Shown here: positions 39,519-49,730 of the stretch, one piece after another
Numbering within the stretch: the first letter of the stretch is position 1
Layout of the letters: every line of letters starts with the position of its first letter
Assembly: GCF_033708015.1 (NCBI RefSeq)
Contig: NZ_CP137920.1
Span: 1,116,001-1,180,000, forward strand
Length of the DNA: 64,000 nucleotides
Direction: 5' to 3'
DNA from: Proteus vulgaris
GTDB lineage: Bacteria > Pseudomonadota > Gammaproteobacteria > Enterobacterales > Enterobacteriaceae
Translations under genes and position numbers: made by a program
The notes under the pieces: model-generated
The model's input: only the letters and a program-made list of their open reading frames with translations
Told to the model about the DNA's origin: nothing
Database searches by the model: none

Positions 39519-42500
39519 TTACCAAGGTGTTTTCTTTTCCCATTCAGGATCAAATCCTGCACAAGCGTCAGCGACTTTTAAATAATCAGCATAACTTTCT
39601 GCTAATAGAATGGGGGGGACATCTTTTAGCTCAACATTATTACGATCCCAGTAATCTTGCTGATTTTTCTCAAAGCTCAAATCAAATAAGACTGCTGGAA
39701 TGTTTTCTTCTGGCACATAGCTCCCACTGAAACCGATATTCACGTAGTAGTTTAAACTAGAGAAGAATTTGTAATAGTGTGAGAACGAGCCACCATCTTC
39801 AGCAGGGCCTCGTTGATAACCCATTTTGGTGAGGATGCCGCGTAAAGTGAAGGTATCTGTGATCCAGCCTTTTCTATCTTCCACTTCAGTTTGTTTCAGA
39901 TCTAATTCTGGGATCTTATGCTCCATTTGAGAGAACAAGAATTTCACTTTGTAATCTTTAAAATGAGCGATCCATGCCTTACGTTCATCTTCATTAACCA
40001 ATGCTGCGTGAGCAAGTTGGATCAACGAATCATTTTGTAAAGTCACTTCATCATCTTCTAGATCAAGCAATGCACCGTCATCAGAAGGGCGGAATGTATT
40101 AATAACCTCGCCATCTTTTACTTCTTGCCAAACCAGTTGTTCAATCAATTTATGCATGATTGGGTGAGCTAAGATATATTCTTGCCAATCTGCGCTTAAC
40201 CACTGACGTTGAGCACACATTGCTTCATATAAGCGTACACTTTGTAGCTCAATAACTTGCTTAAGTTCTTTTTTACTTGAAGTGAAGAGTTTCTTCGCTT
40301 CTTTGATAAGTTCTGCATCGTCATTTTTACGTGCAGCAGGTAAGGCTTTAACCTCTTTACCTTCAGGATTAAACAAGACCAGTTTCTGTTTTGCATCCAT
40401 CTTCGCAGTAAAGATACGTTCACCATATTCCAGCACTAATGTCCCCGTATCATCAAAGCCCGCGGTTGGAATGGTTCTATCGGCTAATTCATCTGAACTC
40501 CAGCCATTACGTTCAGCAATTTGTGTGACTAAATTACGGGCTTTTTCTTGAACCGATGCGGTGCGATAACGGCGTGATAATGAAAGAAGAAGCTGAATAA
40601 TAATCGGATCATTGCTTGATGCTACGGCGTCAATCATCGCTTCAATTTGCGCACGGCGCTGATAGTGATCACGCATATAGTTACGTAATACAGATACCGC
40701 AACATGACCTTCGATACCACAGATAAGCGCTAACATGCCTTTATCACTGATTGCAGAGCCTAAATAACGACGTAATACCTCGTTTTTAATCTCTTCAACC
40801 ACTTGTTCTAACGTGTAGTTTTCATATTTAGCGTAGTACTCAGGATAGCGCTTCGCCCAGTTTTGATAATTACTTAAACGTCCTGGGGCTTCGCGTTGTG
40901 CTTCTACCATCGCTTCTTCAAGTGATGGACCTTTAATATCTTGAGCCACGAAAGTATGCAGAATAAAACTAGAAAGTTTATGTTGGCTATCGGTAGAAAG
41001 TAGGCCGATATAACGTTGTAATAATGCGTTTCCTCCTGGCATTTTGAGTTTTACTGCCAGAATAATCCACCAACGAATAATGGCGGGATCAACGGCTTTT
41101 TTGTTTTCCCACGTTAAAGCAGGAATAGCCTCAAAGTTAAACCAAGCAAGGCTTGCAGGGGCTTTGGCTTTAAGCCCTTTTTCAGCTTCAGCTAGTAAGG
41201 TTTTTGGTGATAAATAGCTTGAGATATCTTCACCAAGTTGCTCTAACGCGGTTAATAAAGAGGCGCGGACGATTTCGCGTTTTTCTTTCTTCAATAAGGC
41301 ATTCAGTGCTGGTAATGATTCGGGATTTTTTAAACGAGCCAGCCACTCAATAGTGGTAACACGAATTTCTTGTTTACTTGAAGCTAAACCTTCTTGCGCA
41401 CTTAAGTGAATATTAGGCAAGGTTTCTAATAATTTTTGTGCAGAAACGCGGTGTGTTTTATTTTCACCTAATGCTAATTCCATAATTCGGGGTACGAATT
41501 GTGCAGGAATGGTTGGAAAACGGCTTAATACTTCAATACCTTGTGATGTTTCGAATTGGCGATAGCGGTGTTCACTTTGATTTGGCATTAAGTTTAGCGC
41601 TTCTGCAATATAATCGGTATGTTGAGAGAAGAAAGGCCAAACTTGTTCTGGTTTACGAAAACGGCGTAAACCATCTTGATAAGATTCTAAACATAATGCG
41701 GCTGTCAGGCGGGTTGCATTTTTAAAGTTACAACGTTGTAGCACATCTTCGAGATGACGCAATTCAATATCACTAAATAAACGCTCAGGAATATCACCAT
41801 TAAAATAGTGAGAGGAAAAGTGATCCGCATGTTGGCGATTATTGTTTATCACACGTACTGCATGGAACAGCGTGTATTCAGGTAAATTAGGAATACGATT
41901 TTTGTGTTTAATGATTTGAATTTCATTTGATTGAATAGTGCCTTGTCCACTATTCAATTTATCCACTAATGCACGACACTGTTTCTCATCAATCTTAGAT
42001 AAATCTTTATAATGGCGTTGTGCCCAATTATAAGAATGTTTAGATGTTTTATTTTCTTCAATTTCACGTTCAGCATTTTCCTTTGCTTTAACTAACATTT
42101 CATTGAAGTTATTGACCATTATATCGCGAACGCTATCCGGTAATGGCGTATCTTCTAATGGAGCAAAATCAGGTGTCTCAATTGCCTCTACGGTATTGGC
42201 ATCATCTGCAACATTAAAGCGTAGTAGGGCGCTTTCAATACTTTTGATTACCGCTTTTGAGGTTTCATGTTTTAACGCTTCTTCAAGTACATCACGGTTT
42301 TCACCTTGGCGTGCAAATAAATCTGCTGCTTGAGTACGTTGTTTAGGCGTACCATTCATTAAAACATGGGTAAGATTTTCTTTAACAATTTCAGGTGGTA
42401 AGGTGATTAAAATTGGCTCAGCGGCTTTTTTAACGCTTTTTAAGCTGCTGGTGGCAAGTAACACAATAATATCAGCAAAAGTGTCACGTAATACGGTGTT

Positions 42501-43247
42501 TTTATTGAGATAATTAATTAACTCAACTAAGCCATTTGCAGACAAATGTTCAATTAATTCTGTTCTAATAAATTCTTGATGTGAAATTAGATAGTTTTTT
42601 AAATCACTTAATTCATAAATACGCTTAAGATTAGAGGCATAGTATTCAGAAATATCTTTTCGATCAAACACCGCGAATAAAGCATTTTCACCTGCAATAT
42701 TGGCCTCTGCTTCGACCATATTGGCAATAAACTCCATACTCCAATGTTTACGATGTTCTAAATTAAGATTACGTGCATTATCGTAAGTGGTATAAAACGC
42801 ATCAACTAAGAGATAAAGAACCCAAGTTGGCACTTGCGTTGTTGTCACTTTGATATTGATGTCCTGACATGCAGCAGCAATGACCTTTGCATAACGAGCC
42901 ACTTGTTCTAAGGAGAAGCTTTCACCAACTTTTGAGTAGAGCTTATGACGAGCATTAAGGCCTTGGGTGATAACTTTACTGTACTTTCCTGTGTCAATAT
43001 TACTGGCATACCACCACTCTAATGTCCCTGCGCGATGAAAATAAACGGCGGCTTTTGCTGCATCCAGTTTATTTAATTCAAATAGAATTTCAGGATTTGT
43101 ACCTGTAAGCACATACTCTAATGCACGTTTAGGTAAACTTTCATCAAATACAGCGAGCAGGATAAGAGATTCTTGAAGATATTTTTCAGTAATATCAACG
43201 TCTTTTTTCCCAAAAAGAGGGAGAATATCTAAGATTTTTTTTATCAC
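39519..43247 (-). CDS. yehI: Large DUF4132 protein (YehI/MolR-like)
   Basis: 1242 residues, GTG start at 43247 with AAGGAAC upstream. Mostly helical with HEAT/ARM-like repeat character (for example the KLLETLPNIHL...SSKQEIRVTTIEWLARL and ALLKKEKREIVRASLL segments). A conserved C-terminal DUF4132 region ends in WEKKTPW. E. coli YehI is of similar size and lies next to yehL. No catalytic motif is evident. It is the first gene of the main operon; helical-repeat proteins of this size usually act as scaffolds. Confidence 0.83.
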   Translation of the reverse strand: MIKKILDILPLFGKKDVDITEKYLQESLILLAVFDESLPKRALEYVLTGTNPEILFELNKLDAAKAAVYFHRAGTLEWWYASNIDTGKYSKVITQGLNARHKLYSKVGESFSLEQVARYAKVIAAACQDINIKVTTTQVPTWVLYLLVDAFYTTYDNARNLNLEHRKHWSMEFIANMVEAEANIAGENALFAVFDRKDISEYYASNLKRIYELSDLKNYLISHQEFIRTELIEHLSANGLVELINYLNKNTVLRDTFADIIVLLATSSLKSVKKAAEPILITLPPEIVKENLTHVLMNGTPKQRTQAADLFARQGENRDVLEEALKHETSKAVIKSIESALLRFNVADDANTVEAIETPDFAPLEDTPLPDSVRDIMVNNFNEMLVKAKENAEREIEENKTSKHSYNWAQRHYKDLSKIDEKQCRALVDKLNSGQGTIQSNEIQIIKHKNRIPNLPEYTLFHAVRVINNNRQHADHFSSHYFNGDIPERLFSDIELRHLEDVLQRCNFKNATRLTAALCLESYQDGLRRFRKPEQVWPFFSQHTDYIAEALNLMPNQSEHRYRQFETSQGIEVLSRFPTIPAQFVPRIMELALGENKTHRVSAQKLLETLPNIHLSAQEGLASSKQEIRVTTIEWLARLKNPESLPALNALLKKEKREIVRASLLTALEQLGEDISSYLSPKTLLAEAEKGLKAKAPASLAWFNFEAIPALTWENKKAVDPAIIRWWIILAVKLKMPGGNALLQRYIGLLSTDSQHKLSSFILHTFVAQDIKGPSLEEAMVEAQREAPGRLSNYQNWAKRYPEYYAKYENYTLEQVVEEIKNEVLRRYLGSAISDKGMLALICGIEGHVAVSVLRNYMRDHYQRRAQIEAMIDAVASSNDPIIIQLLLSLSRRYRTASVQEKARNLVTQIAERNGWSSDELADRTIPTAGFDDTGTLVLEYGERIFTAKMDAKQKLVLFNPEGKEVKALPAARKNDDAELIKEAKKLFTSSKKELKQVIELQSVRLYEAMCAQRQWLSADWQEYILAHPIMHKLIEQLVWQEVKDGEVINTFRPSDDGALLDLEDDEVTLQNDSLIQLAHAALVNEDERKAWIAHFKDYKVKFLFSQMEHKIPELDLKQTEVEDRKGWITDTFTLRGILTKMGYQRGPAEDGGSFSHYYKFFSSLNYYVNIGFSGSYVPEENIPAVLFDLSFEKNQQDYWDRNNVELKDVPPILLAESYADYLKVADACAGFDPEWEKKTPW

Positions 43248-43642
43248 GCCAGTTCCTTAAGCTATGTATGGATAAACAGTTTTTTTTACCATGAAATAGC
43301 GAAACGAACAATTTGATTCTCACTATCAAAAATAAAAAGCATATGTACTATTTGTTAAATATATAGAGGTAAACGCTAAAAAAAATAACTTACCTATATT
43401 AATATTCAGTTTGTCTTTATATAAAAGGGAATATTAGGGAAAAGTGCTAAAAATGAGAATGTGATAATAAAGGCATTTTTTGTGGCATTTAAAAAGTTTA
43501 AGAATTGTCTGTTAAGCAAAATAAGCGTTAACACTTAGCTAAATTGATTAAAAAATAACAGCAAAAATGAACTTAATATAGTAAGAAAAAATCCCATACT
43601 CTAAATTGAGTACGGGATTTTTTCATCATCAGTAAATAATAT
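43248..43642. other. Intergenic region between the two DUF4132 genes
   Basis: 395 bases without a gene. It holds the terminator of the upstream paralogue (43585-43626) and must contain the promoter of the yehI-yehQ operon; a minus-strand TATTAATAT box near 43400-43410 is a candidate -10 region, with low certainty. Confidence 0.45.
43585..43626 (-). terminator. Terminator of the short DUF4132 paralogue
   Basis: On the minus strand ATCCCGTACTC pairs with GAGTATGGGAT (one wobble), flanked by A and T runs. It separates the paralogue from the main yeh operon. Confidence 0.88.
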
Positions 43643-46261
43643 TTACCAAGGTAATTTCTTTTCCCAATCAGGGGAAAAACCCGTGCAAGCATCAGCAATT
43701 TTTACGTATTCAGCGTAGCTTTCTGCTAATAAAATAGGGGGAATATTTTTGATAGCTAATTTTTGCCTATCTAATCCACGTTGACGACCTTTTTCAAAAA
43801 CTAGCTCTAATAACGCGACAGTAACGTTTTCTTCTGGTACACAATTACCACTAAAGTTGATAATGACACTGAGATCTAAGCTAGAAAAATATTTGTAATA
43901 ACAGTTATAAAATCCAGCATCTTCGACAGAACCACGTTGATAGCCTAATTTTGTCATTGCACTTCGTAATGTATAGGCATCTGTTAACCAACCTTTTTTC
44001 TCTGCTATCTGAGTTTGGTTGTCTTCTAATATTGGTGTCTCATGTTCTATTTGAGAAAATAAAAATGTTATTTTGTAATCTTTAAAATGGGTTAGCCAAG
44101 CATGTTTTTCTTCTTCACTTAATAATACGCAATGTGCTAAGCGAAGAGATGAATCACTTTGTAATGTAATTTCGTCATCTTCGATATTTAATAAAGCACC
44201 ATCATTTGAAGGACGAAATGTATTAATAACTTTGTCATTTTTGATTTCTTGCCAAATTAATCGCTCCATTAATTTATGCATAATCGGGTTAGCTTGAAGA
44301 AATTCCTGCCAGTCAGTACTTAACCATTGACGTTGAACACACATCGCTTCGTATAAGCGTAATGTCTGTGATTCGATAATTTGCTTTAATTCTTTTTTAC
44401 TTGATGTAAAGTATTTTTTTGTCTCTTTAATTAGCGTGCTGTCATCATTAATTCGAGGTGCTGGCAACGCTTTTATTACTTTCCCTTCAGTATTAAATAG
44501 GACAAATTGCAGTTTATCGTTAATTTTTGCTGTAAATGTGCGTTCGCCATAATCTAAAGTCAGTACTCCAGAATCATCAAGCCCTGCTGTTGGTATGGTT
44601 CTATCCGCCAGTTCATCTTCAGTCCAATTATTACGTTGTGCTATTTGGGTAATTAATTGTCGTGCTTTAGCTTGAATAGAGGCTGCCCGATAACGGCGTG
44701 AAATAGAGAGTAAAAATTGAATAATAATCGGATCGTTACTTGCGCCAATAGCCTCAATCATTGCCTCTATTTGTGCTCTGCGTTCGTAATGGTCGCGCAT
44801 ATAATTTCGTAATAAAGGTACTGCAATATAACCTTCAATGGGAAAGATAAGCCCTAACATGCCTTTTTCTTTAATTGCTGACATAGGTGCAGAATAAGAT
44901 AACCCTGAGCTTAGATAAATTTTATTTTCTGATGGTGTATCAACATCTTGCGTAATAAATTTAATTAACAAAAATTGAGCAAGAGTTTGTTGGCTTTTCA
45001 AAGAAAGTAAATTGATATAGCGATGTAATAACGTATTACCTGTCGGAAGTTTTAATTTTACCGCTAACACTATCCACCATTGAATAATTTTAGGTTCAAC
45101 AGCTTTATCATTTTTCCAAGTCAGTTGAGGTATGGTATTAAAATCAAACCAAGATAAATTATCGGGGATCTTATTTTTTAAGCCAATTTCTGCTTCTGCG
45201 AGTAAGGTAAGTGGATCGAGAAAATCTGCAATATCTTCATCAAAATGTTCTAGCGCAGTAATTAAAAGCGTACGTACAATTTCGTCATTTTCTGTCTTTA
45301 ATAAGTCAATCAGTGCTGGAACAGCATCATGATTATTGAGTTCAATGAGCCAATTTATTGCAATAATTCGGGCATTTTTTTTCTTTGATGTTAGACCTTC
45401 TTGAATAAATAAGTGAGGCTCTGGAAGTTTTTCAATTAGTTTTTGTGCATCAACGCGATAACTTTGTGTATCACCTAAAGCCAATTGTAATATTTTAGGA
45501 ACAAATTGGGATGGAATAATAGGGTAGGTTTTTAGCACACGAAGGGCATTATCAAGGCTAAATTCATCGCTCTCACTACTTCCTTGATTCGGGATGAGTT
45601 TTAATGCTTCAGCAATATATTCAGGGTGTTGGTAATAAAAAGGCCAGATTTGTTCAGGTCGTGAGAAATTTTCTATACCGTGTTGCCCAAGAAAAAAGTC
45701 AGCAACAATACGTGAAGCATTAGGGTAATTTCGTTGGATCAGAATTTCTTCAATATGACGTAATTCGATATGTTTAAAAATATGGGCTGAACCATAGTTG
45801 TTAATAGTATAACTGGAAATATATTTCGATGAAGGATTGTTATCCAATGTGCGAATAAGGTGAAAAAGGGTGAATTCAGGTAAATTTGAAAGACAATTTT
45901 CATACATGATAATTTCACGATCAAACTTATTTAAAATACCGTTACTGGCATTAAGTTGAGTGAAAATATGTCCTAAATGGCTTTCATTATATTGAGAAAA
46001 GATGTCATAAGTTTCTTGAGCATCTTTATATACAAATGAGGAGTGTTTATTCCATTTTTTCTCTTCAATTGCTTTTTGCTGCATTTCTTTTAATAGTGCA
46101 TGATATGAGGTGATAATTATCTTATATGCACTATCAGGTAGCGGCGTGTCTTTTAATTGAATTAATTCTGGTATTTCAATGGGATAAATATTATTTTTAT
46201 TACTAAATTGTGCTAGTTTTTTGTCTAATTTATTTTGTGACACACTGATTCCATTTGCCAT
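43643..46261 (-). CDS. Second, shortened DUF4132 protein (paralogue of YehI)
   Basis: 872 residues; AAGGAT precedes the ATG at 46261. From about residue 30 on it aligns with the 1242-residue neighbour starting near that protein's residue 380 (PLPDS, PEFTLFHLIR, PEQIWPFYYQHPEYIAEAL, AVLLRNYMRDHYE-like blocks) and ends WEKKLPW. It lacks the neighbour's first about 375 residues and an internal stretch of about 50 residues before the GML..I.PIEG block. The frame is intact over its whole length, so it appears to be a functional, diverged duplicate rather than a decayed copy. Confidence 0.82.
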   Translation of the reverse strand: MANGISVSQNKLDKKLAQFSNKNNIYPIEIPELIQLKDTPLPDSAYKIIITSYHALLKEMQQKAIEEKKWNKHSSFVYKDAQETYDIFSQYNESHLGHIFTQLNASNGILNKFDREIIMYENCLSNLPEFTLFHLIRTLDNNPSSKYISSYTINNYGSAHIFKHIELRHIEEILIQRNYPNASRIVADFFLGQHGIENFSRPEQIWPFYYQHPEYIAEALKLIPNQGSSESDEFSLDNALRVLKTYPIIPSQFVPKILQLALGDTQSYRVDAQKLIEKLPEPHLFIQEGLTSKKKNARIIAINWLIELNNHDAVPALIDLLKTENDEIVRTLLITALEHFDEDIADFLDPLTLLAEAEIGLKNKIPDNLSWFDFNTIPQLTWKNDKAVEPKIIQWWIVLAVKLKLPTGNTLLHRYINLLSLKSQQTLAQFLLIKFITQDVDTPSENKIYLSSGLSYSAPMSAIKEKGMLGLIFPIEGYIAVPLLRNYMRDHYERRAQIEAMIEAIGASNDPIIIQFLLSISRRYRAASIQAKARQLITQIAQRNNWTEDELADRTIPTAGLDDSGVLTLDYGERTFTAKINDKLQFVLFNTEGKVIKALPAPRINDDSTLIKETKKYFTSSKKELKQIIESQTLRLYEAMCVQRQWLSTDWQEFLQANPIMHKLMERLIWQEIKNDKVINTFRPSNDGALLNIEDDEITLQSDSSLRLAHCVLLSEEEKHAWLTHFKDYKITFLFSQIEHETPILEDNQTQIAEKKGWLTDAYTLRSAMTKLGYQRGSVEDAGFYNCYYKYFSSLDLSVIINFSGNCVPEENVTVALLELVFEKGRQRGLDRQKLAIKNIPPILLAESYAEYVKIADACTGFSPDWEKKLPW

Positions 46262-46324
46262 TTTTTATCCTTATTTATTTTTAATTTGTTGATGTCGCTC
46301 CTTCTAAGTTTATATAAAAATAGT

Positions 46325-46362
46325 AAAATAAAAAGCGCTTCCTAATAAATTTAAGAAGCGCA
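46325..46362 (-). terminator. Terminator of the MFS transporter gene
   Basis: On the minus strand GCGCTTC and GAAGCGC pair around a 13-base loop and are followed by TTTTTATTTT. Confidence 0.82.
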
Positions 46363-46369
46363 GTTAGGT

Positions 46370-47503
46370 TTACGACTTTGTTGTTTGATGAGAAAAAGAG
46401 AGTAGCAATGAACCTAAACTACAAATCAGCAAAGTAATGGCTAAACTTTGTCCCCATCCTGCAAGTGCAAGCCCACCACCAATTAACAAATAGTAGAATA
46501 AGCCTAATAATGCACCCGCAGTGCCTAAACGATCTTTATATTGTGTTAATGCTGTGGCTAAGATATTTGGAATAGCAATGCCATAAGCAACAACACTTGT
46601 TATCATTGGAATAATAAAGCTAATGTGGTTACGTAATAAATAAACTCCTATGGCACTGGCTAATGCAATAACACTTGCAAGTAAAACTAATTTTTCACAT
46701 GACCAATGATGGTTTAATAGTGCTTTATTAATATAAGAGCCAATACCAACACCAATTGCCAATGCAATACCGCTATAACCAAAAGTACTGGCGCTATAAC
46801 CTTGTTGATCAAACATAAAAGGTGCTAACTGATAATAAGCAAAAAGGCTGATATTAAAAAAGGCAATTAATAATACTGTTTTCGCAATTTGCTTATCTTT
46901 AAGCATGGTTATTGCTGTTTCTCCTAATGGCGCTGTTTTTACGGTTTCAGGGCGACTTTCAGGTAACGCAAAAGTACTCCATAGCAGTAAAATCACAGCA
47001 AGAAAGGCAAGGCCACTAAATACACCTTGGTAACCAGCATAACTTACTAATAATGAACCGCTTAACATCCCAATAGCGGGACTTAGAGCGATAGCCGCTC
47101 CCATAACAGAGAAAACTTTAGCCAATTCATCACCACTATACACATCTCGCATAATGGTTTGTGTGCCGACTGAGCCTACCGCAGCGCCAAAAGCAGAAAG
47201 CATACGCAATCCAAGTAAGACTGAAAAATCTTGTGTCATAAAAACGCCAAGACAGGCAATAGCATAAATAAACAGTCCAGCTAACATTGTCGGACGACGA
47301 CCAATGACATCACATAATCGACCCCATATAATGACGCCCAATGCAAACGCAAAGAAATAGAGCGAAAGTGTTTGTCCAGCCTCGTTTGCACTGACATGAA
47401 AGCCGTTTGCAATATCGGTCAGTGCTGGGCTATAAATGGTTTCTGCAATTTGTGGAAACATCATTAACGCAATTGCTAACCATAAAGAGAGTTTTTTGTT
47501 CAT
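46370..47503 (-). CDS. MFS drug-efflux-type transporter (DHA1, Bcr/CflA-like)
   Basis: 377 residues with about 12 hydrophobic segments. The loop 2-3 motif is GRLCDVIGRRPTM, and GAAIALSPAIGMLSGSLL corresponds to antiporter motif C (GPxxG-like). These place it in the proton-antiporting drug-efflux DHA1 family. AGGATAAAAAG precedes the ATG. It is divergent from an AraC-type regulator, its likely controller. The substrate cannot be told from sequence. Confidence 0.85.
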   Translation of the reverse strand: MNKKLSLWLAIALMMFPQIAETIYSPALTDIANGFHVSANEAGQTLSLYFFAFALGVIIWGRLCDVIGRRPTMLAGLFIYAIACLGVFMTQDFSVLLGLRMLSAFGAAVGSVGTQTIMRDVYSGDELAKVFSVMGAAIALSPAIGMLSGSLLVSYAGYQGVFSGLAFLAVILLLWSTFALPESRPETVKTAPLGETAITMLKDKQIAKTVLLIAFFNISLFAYYQLAPFMFDQQGYSASTFGYSGIALAIGVGIGSYINKALLNHHWSCEKLVLLASVIALASAIGVYLLRNHISFIIPMITSVVAYGIAIPNILATALTQYKDRLGTAGALLGLFYYLLIGGGLALAGWGQSLAITLLICSLGSLLLSFSHQTTKS

Positions 47504-47604
47504 CTTTTTATCCTACATCCTTAAATCTTGATGGACAGAATACAGAGATAATGAATGTCTTGTTATAAACATAAAGACATATTATTTTTCAAATAGGACA
47601 AGTG

Positions 47605-48366
47605 ATGGCTTGGCTTAATCAATACGACCACTTTGTGCCAGAAGAGCATCTTGCATCAGTCGTTGGTATTGCGGCAGAAATGGGAAAGCACGACTCAGGA
47701 TTTCATTCTCATGATCGCGGGCAGTTATTATTTACACAGTCAGGGTGTATGCGAATTACTTTGGCTTCCCGCGTTTCTGTGTTACCTCCCATGAGGATTG
47801 CGTGGATCCCCCCGAGAGTTGAGCATCGAGTCGAAATGTATGCTTCTGTTGGATATCGTTCAGTTTATATTAGTGAAGAATTTCATGATAATTTTCCCAA
47901 TGACAGTGAGATCTTAACGATTTCACCTCTTTTACGAGAAATATTAGAACGAATTTCTATTGCTGATTTTGATACTCAGTGGGAAGAAGGTCGCTACGCC
48001 AATTTATTGGCTGTTTTTTTTGATGAAATCGCTCAGGCCCCGCGGCAACATAATCATTTATTTATGCCTAAAGATAGACGGTTAAGTCGTTTATCCTTTG
48101 ATGATTTGCCACCAGCATTACAAGAAATGGCGAAGTATGTGGGGGCGAGTGAAAAAACGATCACACGTTTATTTTACAAAGAAACAGGACTGAGCTATCA
48201 ACAATGGCGCCAACAATGGCGATTAATGAAAGCCATTGAATTATTAGCTACCCATCATCGCTATATTGATATTAGCCAGATATTAGGATTTGCCAGTGAC
48301 AGTGCCTTTATTACCTTTTTCAAAAAAATGACAGGGCAAACACCGCAAGAATATTTGAAAAGCTGA
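47605..48366 (+). CDS. AraC-family transcriptional regulator with N-terminal cupin
   Basis: 253 residues from the ATG at 47605 (AGGAC six bases upstream); a GTG directly before it is the alternative. The N-terminal cupin shows HSHDRGQLLFTQSG and WIPPRVEHRVEM. The C-terminal AraC helix-turn-helix pair shows VGASEKTITRLFYKETGLSYQQWRQQWRL and ISQILGFASDSAFITFFKKMTG in pieces. The layout resembles E. coli NimR, which controls a divergent efflux gene, so it probably regulates the neighbouring MFS gene. Confidence 0.88.
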   Translation: MAWLNQYDHFVPEEHLASVVGIAAEMGKHDSGFHSHDRGQLLFTQSGCMRITLASRVSVLPPMRIAWIPPRVEHRVEMYASVGYRSVYISEEFHDNFPNDSEILTISPLLREILERISIADFDTQWEEGRYANLLAVFFDEIAQAPRQHNHLFMPKDRRLSRLSFDDLPPALQEMAKYVGASEKTITRLFYKETGLSYQQWRQQWRLMKAIELLATHHRYIDISQILGFASDSAFITFFKKMTGQTPQEYLKS

Positions 48367-48395
48367 TTGGATTTTATTGACAAGTTTAAAACATA

Positions 48396-48420
48396 AAGCC
48401 CCGATTTAAACGGGGCTTAG
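48396..48420 (-). terminator. Terminator of gltA
   Basis: AAGCCCCG and CGGGGCTT form a perfect 8-bp GC-rich stem with a 7-base loop; on the minus strand it is followed by TATGTTTT. Confidence 0.75.
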
Positions 48421-48446
48421 TAAGCGAAATCATTAATAGAAATCAA

Positions 48447-49730
48447 TTATTTCTTTTTAATTTCACTTTTGAAATTGCGCTCATTATATCCCGTATAAAG
48501 CTGACGAGGACGCGCAATTTTCAGGCCGTCTTCGTGCATTTCATTCCAGTGAGCAATCCAGCCAATTGTACGTGCAATAGCAAAAATAACAGTGAACATA
48601 TTAGATGGAATACCTAGCGCTTTAAGGATAATACCAGAGTAGAAGTCAACGTTAGGGTACAGTTTTTTCTCAATAAAGTACGGATCGTTTAGAGCAATAC
48701 GTTCTAATTCCATTGCCACTTCAAGTAAGCTGTCATTGAGGTTTAATTCTTTTAACACTTCATGACAGGTTTCACGCATGACTGTTGCACGAGGATCATA
48801 GTTTTTGTAAACACGGTGACCAAAGCCCATTAAACGGAAGGAGTCATTTTTATCTTTTGCGCGTTTAATAAATTCAGGAATGTGTTCAACCGTTTTGATC
48901 TCTTCCAACATACGTAAACAAGCTTCGTTAGCACCACCATGAGCAGGTCCCCATAGTGAAGCAATACCCGCAGCAATACAGGCAAATGGATTTGCACCCG
49001 AAGAGCCCGCAGTACGTACAGTAGATGTTGAGGCATTTTGTTCATGATCAGCATGGAGAATAAAGATCCTATCCATCGCACGTTCAAGAACAGGGTTAAC
49101 CACGTATTCTTCACAAGGTGTGGCAAACATCATATGTAGGAAGTTACCCGCATAGGACAGGTCGTTTCTTGGGTAAACGAAAGGTTGTCCAATGGAGTAC
49201 TTGTAACACATTGCCGCAACAGTAGGCATCTTAGACAGTAAACGATATGCAGTAATATCACGGTGAACAGGATTAGATACATCAAGCGCATCATGGTAAA
49301 ACGCAGCTAAAGCCCCTGTCACACCACAAAGTACCGCCATTGGGTGTGAGTCACGACGGAAACCATGGAACAGGCGAGTGATTTGTTCATGGATCATGGT
49401 ATGGCGAGTGACGGTTGTTTTAAATTTATCGTATTGCTCTTGGGTCGGTGCTTCTCCATAAAGCAAGATATAACAGACTTCTAAGTAGGTTGACTCAGTG
49501 GCTAATTGTCCAATAGGGAAACCGCGGTGCAGTAAAATACCGTTATTACCGTCGATATAGGTAATTTTCGATTCACAAGAAGCGGTTGAGGTAAAGCCGG
49601 GATCATAGGTGTAATAACCTTTGGAGCCGAGAGTACGAATATCAATAACTTTGGAACCGAGTGTAGGGGATAGAACGTCCAAGTCTACAGATGTTTCAGC
49701 AATCGTTAGCTTAGCTTTGTTATCAGCCAT
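48447..49730 (-). CDS. gltA: Citrate synthase (type II, hexameric)
   Basis: 427 residues, the same length as E. coli GltA. Active-site blocks: [39 protein letters not shown], and VDFYSGI. It condenses acetyl-CoA and oxaloacetate, the entry step of the TCA cycle. AAGGAGATTATAA precedes the ATG. It is divergent from sdhC, sharing a regulatory region with a CRP-like site. Confidence 0.98.
   Translation of the reverse strand: MADNKAKLTIAETSVDLDVLSPTLGSKVIDIRTLGSKGYYTYDPGFTSTASCESKITYIDGNNGILLHRGFPIGQLATESTYLEVCYILLYGEAPTQEQYDKFKTTVTRHTMIHEQITRLFHGFRRDSHPMAVLCGVTGALAAFYHDALDVSNPVHRDITAYRLLSKMPTVAAMCYKYSIGQPFVYPRNDLSYAGNFLHMMFATPCEEYVVNPVLERAMDRIFILHADHEQNASTSTVRTAGSSGANPFACIAAGIASLWGPAHGGANEACLRMLEEIKTVEHIPEFIKRAKDKNDSFRLMGFGHRVYKNYDPRATVMRETCHEVLKELNLNDSLLEVAMELERIALNDPYFIEKKLYPNVDFYSGIILKALGIPSNMFTVIFAIARTIGWIAHWNEMHEDGLKIARPRQLYTGYNERNFKSEIKKK

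Noticed and set aside
32504..46261. The yeh cluster as a known defence island
   Set aside because: No restriction, toxin, nuclease or integrase gene is adjacent, and related genes occur in E. coli core regions; a defence role is not supported by sequence alone.
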